From positions 1 through 14,282 of the forward strand of contig JAJZPY010000052.1 of assembly GCA_021811005.1 (NCBI GenBank): 14,282 nt of DNA. The letters are read 5' to 3'. Below, piece after piece: positions 12,966 through 14,282 of this stretch; positions within the stretch are counted from its first letter, which is position 1, and each line of letters opens with the position of its first letter. The notes under the pieces were generated by a model. The model saw only the letters and a list, made by a program, of their open reading frames with translations, searched no databases and had not been told where the DNA came from. The translations under genes were made by a program, and so were the position numbers. The stretch is from Pseudomonadota bacterium (GTDB taxonomy: Bacteria; Pseudomonadota; Gammaproteobacteria; Burkholderiales; Ferrovaceae).

Positions 12966-14282
12966 ATGCGCGCCACTATAACACGGCGACTGTCGCGCGA
13001 AATCAGGCGCATGGGCCAGCCGCGGGCGGCCAGGGCGTCGTACATGGCGGGCTCCATCAAGGCGAGGGCGCCGCGGTCGTTTTCCCACACGGGGCGGAAC
13101 GCGTCGAGCGTGGGAAGGGCATGGCGGGGCTCCAGCGACAGGCCAAAGGCCAGTTCGTCTTCAAAGGCCACCAGCACCACCGTGCGCTGCAGGTAGTAGT
13201 CGAGCGTCTGGTCATAGGTGGCGATGCTATAGATGTGGGTGGCGTCACGAAACTCCGCGGCGTGGTCGAGCGCAAGCTGGCGGCTTGAGGTGAACGGCGA
13301 CAGGTTTTCGCTGCCCAGCATCAGGCATTGCACGGACAGCAGGCTGCACAGGGAGAGCGCGGCGAGTGCCGGCAAGGCGCGTTCGCGCCAGCGCGCAGCA
13401 AGCCATGCGCCCATGGCCATGGCGCCAGCGGCAGCCAGTATCCAGGTGGAGAAACCCTGGTAGGGCGCCACCATGTCGGGATCCATGCCGAGCGAGAGCC
13501 CCAGATGGGCCGGAAAGGCCAGCAGAAAGGCGCCCCCGGCCAGCGCGCAGGCCCAGCCTAGCGACAGCCAGGGCAGGTTGGCGGGCAGGGTGGTGCGTTG
13601 CATCAGCTGGCGTCCCATGAGCAGGGCCATGGCCGGGAAAGCCGGCAGGATGTAGGACGGCAGCTTGGAGCCGGACAGGCTGAAAAAAGCCACCACGAAC
13701 AGGGCATAAATCGCCAGAAAACGTTGCGGCGAAAAGACGCGCGAACGGAAGCCGCGCAGGGGCCGCAACACGCTGGCCGGAAACAGCGTGGTCCAGGGCA
13801 GGAGCCCCGCCAGCAGGATGGGCAGGAAATACCAGGCCGGTTCCACGCGCCGGTGCACGGTGGTGGTGAAGCGCTCCAGGTGTTCGTGGATGAAGAAGAA
13901 GTGCAGGAACTCCGGATGGCGCTCTGCCGCCAGCACGAACCAGGGCACGGAAAGCAGCAGGAACAGGGGCAGGCCGCGCAGGATTTCAAGCCGTTTCCAG
14001 GGCGAGGTGTCGCGCGTCCACAGGGTGTAGAGCACCAGCGTGCCGCCGGGCAGAGCCAGCGCCATCAATCCTTTGCTCAGGAAACCAGCGGCCGCGGCCA
14101 CCCACGCCAGCCACATCCAGCGACGGTCCCCCACTTGGGCGGCAAGGAAGGCGCAGACGGCCAGCGTCATCCACACGCTCACCCCCATGTCGAGGGAATT
14201 CACGTGGCCCAGGGCCGCGTAGTACAGGCTGCCTGCCAGCACCAGCGTGGCGCGCACGCCGGCCCCGTGGCCGAACAGCCGG
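12962..14282 (-). CDS. arnT: ArnT-like lipid A glycosyltransferase (GT83/PMT family), 5' end outside window
   Basis: About 439 C-terminal residues are present; the frame stays open to the window edge, so the GTG at 14257 is not the start. ArnT moves Ara4N from undecaprenyl phosphate to lipid A phosphates on the periplasmic face of the inner membrane. Recognisable ArnT/PMT features: LDMGVSVWMTLAV, FLSKGLMALALPG, LSVPWFVLAAERHPEFLHFFFIHEHLERF, then PAWYFLPILLAGLLPWTTLFP, and FSLSGSKLPSYILPAFPAMALLMG, with many membrane helices between. After the helices comes a soluble C-terminal domain (about the last 130 residues; LALDHAAEFRDATHIYSIATYDQTLDYYLQR). Its stop overlaps the flippase start. It is the first visible gene of the operon; the promoter lies outside the window. 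Other PMT-family glycosyltransferases are possible, but the arn genes behind it argue for ArnT. Confidence 0.9.
   Translation of the reverse strand, partial: RLFGHGAGVRATLVLAGSLYYAALGHVNSLDMGVSVWMTLAVCAFLAAQVGDRRWMWLAWVAAAAGFLSKGLMALALPGGTLVLYTLWTRDTSPWKRLEILRGLPLFLLLSVPWFVLAAERHPEFLHFFFIHEHLERFTTTVHRRVEPAWYFLPILLAGLLPWTTLFPASVLRPLRGFRSRVFSPQRFLAIYALFVVAFFSLSGSKLPSYILPAFPAMALLMGRQLMQRTTLPANLPWLSLGWACALAGGAFLLAFPAHLGLSLGMDPDMVAPYQGFSTWILAAAGAMAMGAWLAARWRERALPALAALSLCSLLSVQCLMLGSENLSPFTSSRQLALDHAAEFRDATHIYSIATYDQTLDYYLQRTVVLVAFEDELAFGLSLEPRHALPTLDAFRPVWENDRGALALMEPAMYDALAARGWPMRLISRDSRRVIVARI

Noticed and set aside
12966..13088. Flippase gene start at ATG 13088
   Set aside because: The extension is a basic Arg/Pro-rich shadow of the ArnT-like gene; ATG 12965 begins the first membrane helix region and overlaps the upstream stop as ATGA.
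1..14282. tRNA, rRNA, CRISPR array, insertion sequence or toxin-antitoxin pair
   Set aside because: Nothing of these was recognised on either strand; almost all bases are covered by conserved genes.

Overview
This is a GC-rich window from what looks like a betaproteobacterial chromosome. Evidence for that: an FNR with the ELCLP-type N-terminal cysteine cluster, OmpW, anaerobic HemN, a kinase-USP fusion of the type known in Burkholderiales and relatives, and an arn-type lipid A modification cluster with a split arnA. The order and genus cannot be told from the sequence alone. Genes are packed tightly. No stretch over 300 bases lacks a gene, and no rRNA, tRNA, CRISPR array, insertion sequence or phage gene is visible.

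Left third (1-6460), oxygen-responsive block. The 3' end of an unrecognised membrane protein gene (+) converges on a yceI-family gene (-), with a perfect 20-bp GC palindrome between them. yceI is divergent from fnr (+), which encodes a full four-cysteine Fe-S FNR. Next comes ompW (+), preceded by a perfect FNR box (TTGAT-N4-ATCAA) at class II spacing from a good -10. Converging on ompW is a minus-strand pair: a metallophosphoesterase gene whose stop overlaps the start of a Ser/Thr kinase-universal stress protein fusion gene. Divergent from this pair is hemN (oxygen-independent coproporphyrinogen III dehydrogenase), with a second perfect FNR box. The regulator and two probable targets therefore lie within 5 kb, and the kinase/phosphoesterase pair sits between the two FNR boxes.

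Middle (6461-6880). A single PII nitrogen-signalling gene (+) follows the hemN terminator and ends tail to tail with purK, the two stop codons sharing one TTAA.

Right half (6877-14282), one long minus-strand operon. Reading 5' to 3': an ArnT-like lipid A glycosyltransferase (running off the window), a small ArnE-like flippase subunit, an ArnB-like aminotransferase, ArnC, a stand-alone ArnA formyltransferase, a stand-alone ArnA UDP-glucuronate decarboxylase, purE and purK. Most junctions are ATGA overlaps. Together the arn genes would make undecaprenyl-phosphate-Ara4(F)N and transfer Ara4N to lipid A, which lowers binding of cationic peptides and polymyxin. No ArnD deformylase lies in the window, and the purine genes purEK are attached to the 3' end of the operon. 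A consensus extended -10 in the only sizeable gap of the operon (9564-9603) could give the decarboxylase and purEK their own promoter.

No wholly new system is proven here. The least ordinary points are the coupled phosphoesterase and kinase-USP pair with a C9 tract directly behind the kinase start, the dyad over the yceI promoter, and the arn-purEK fusion without arnD.
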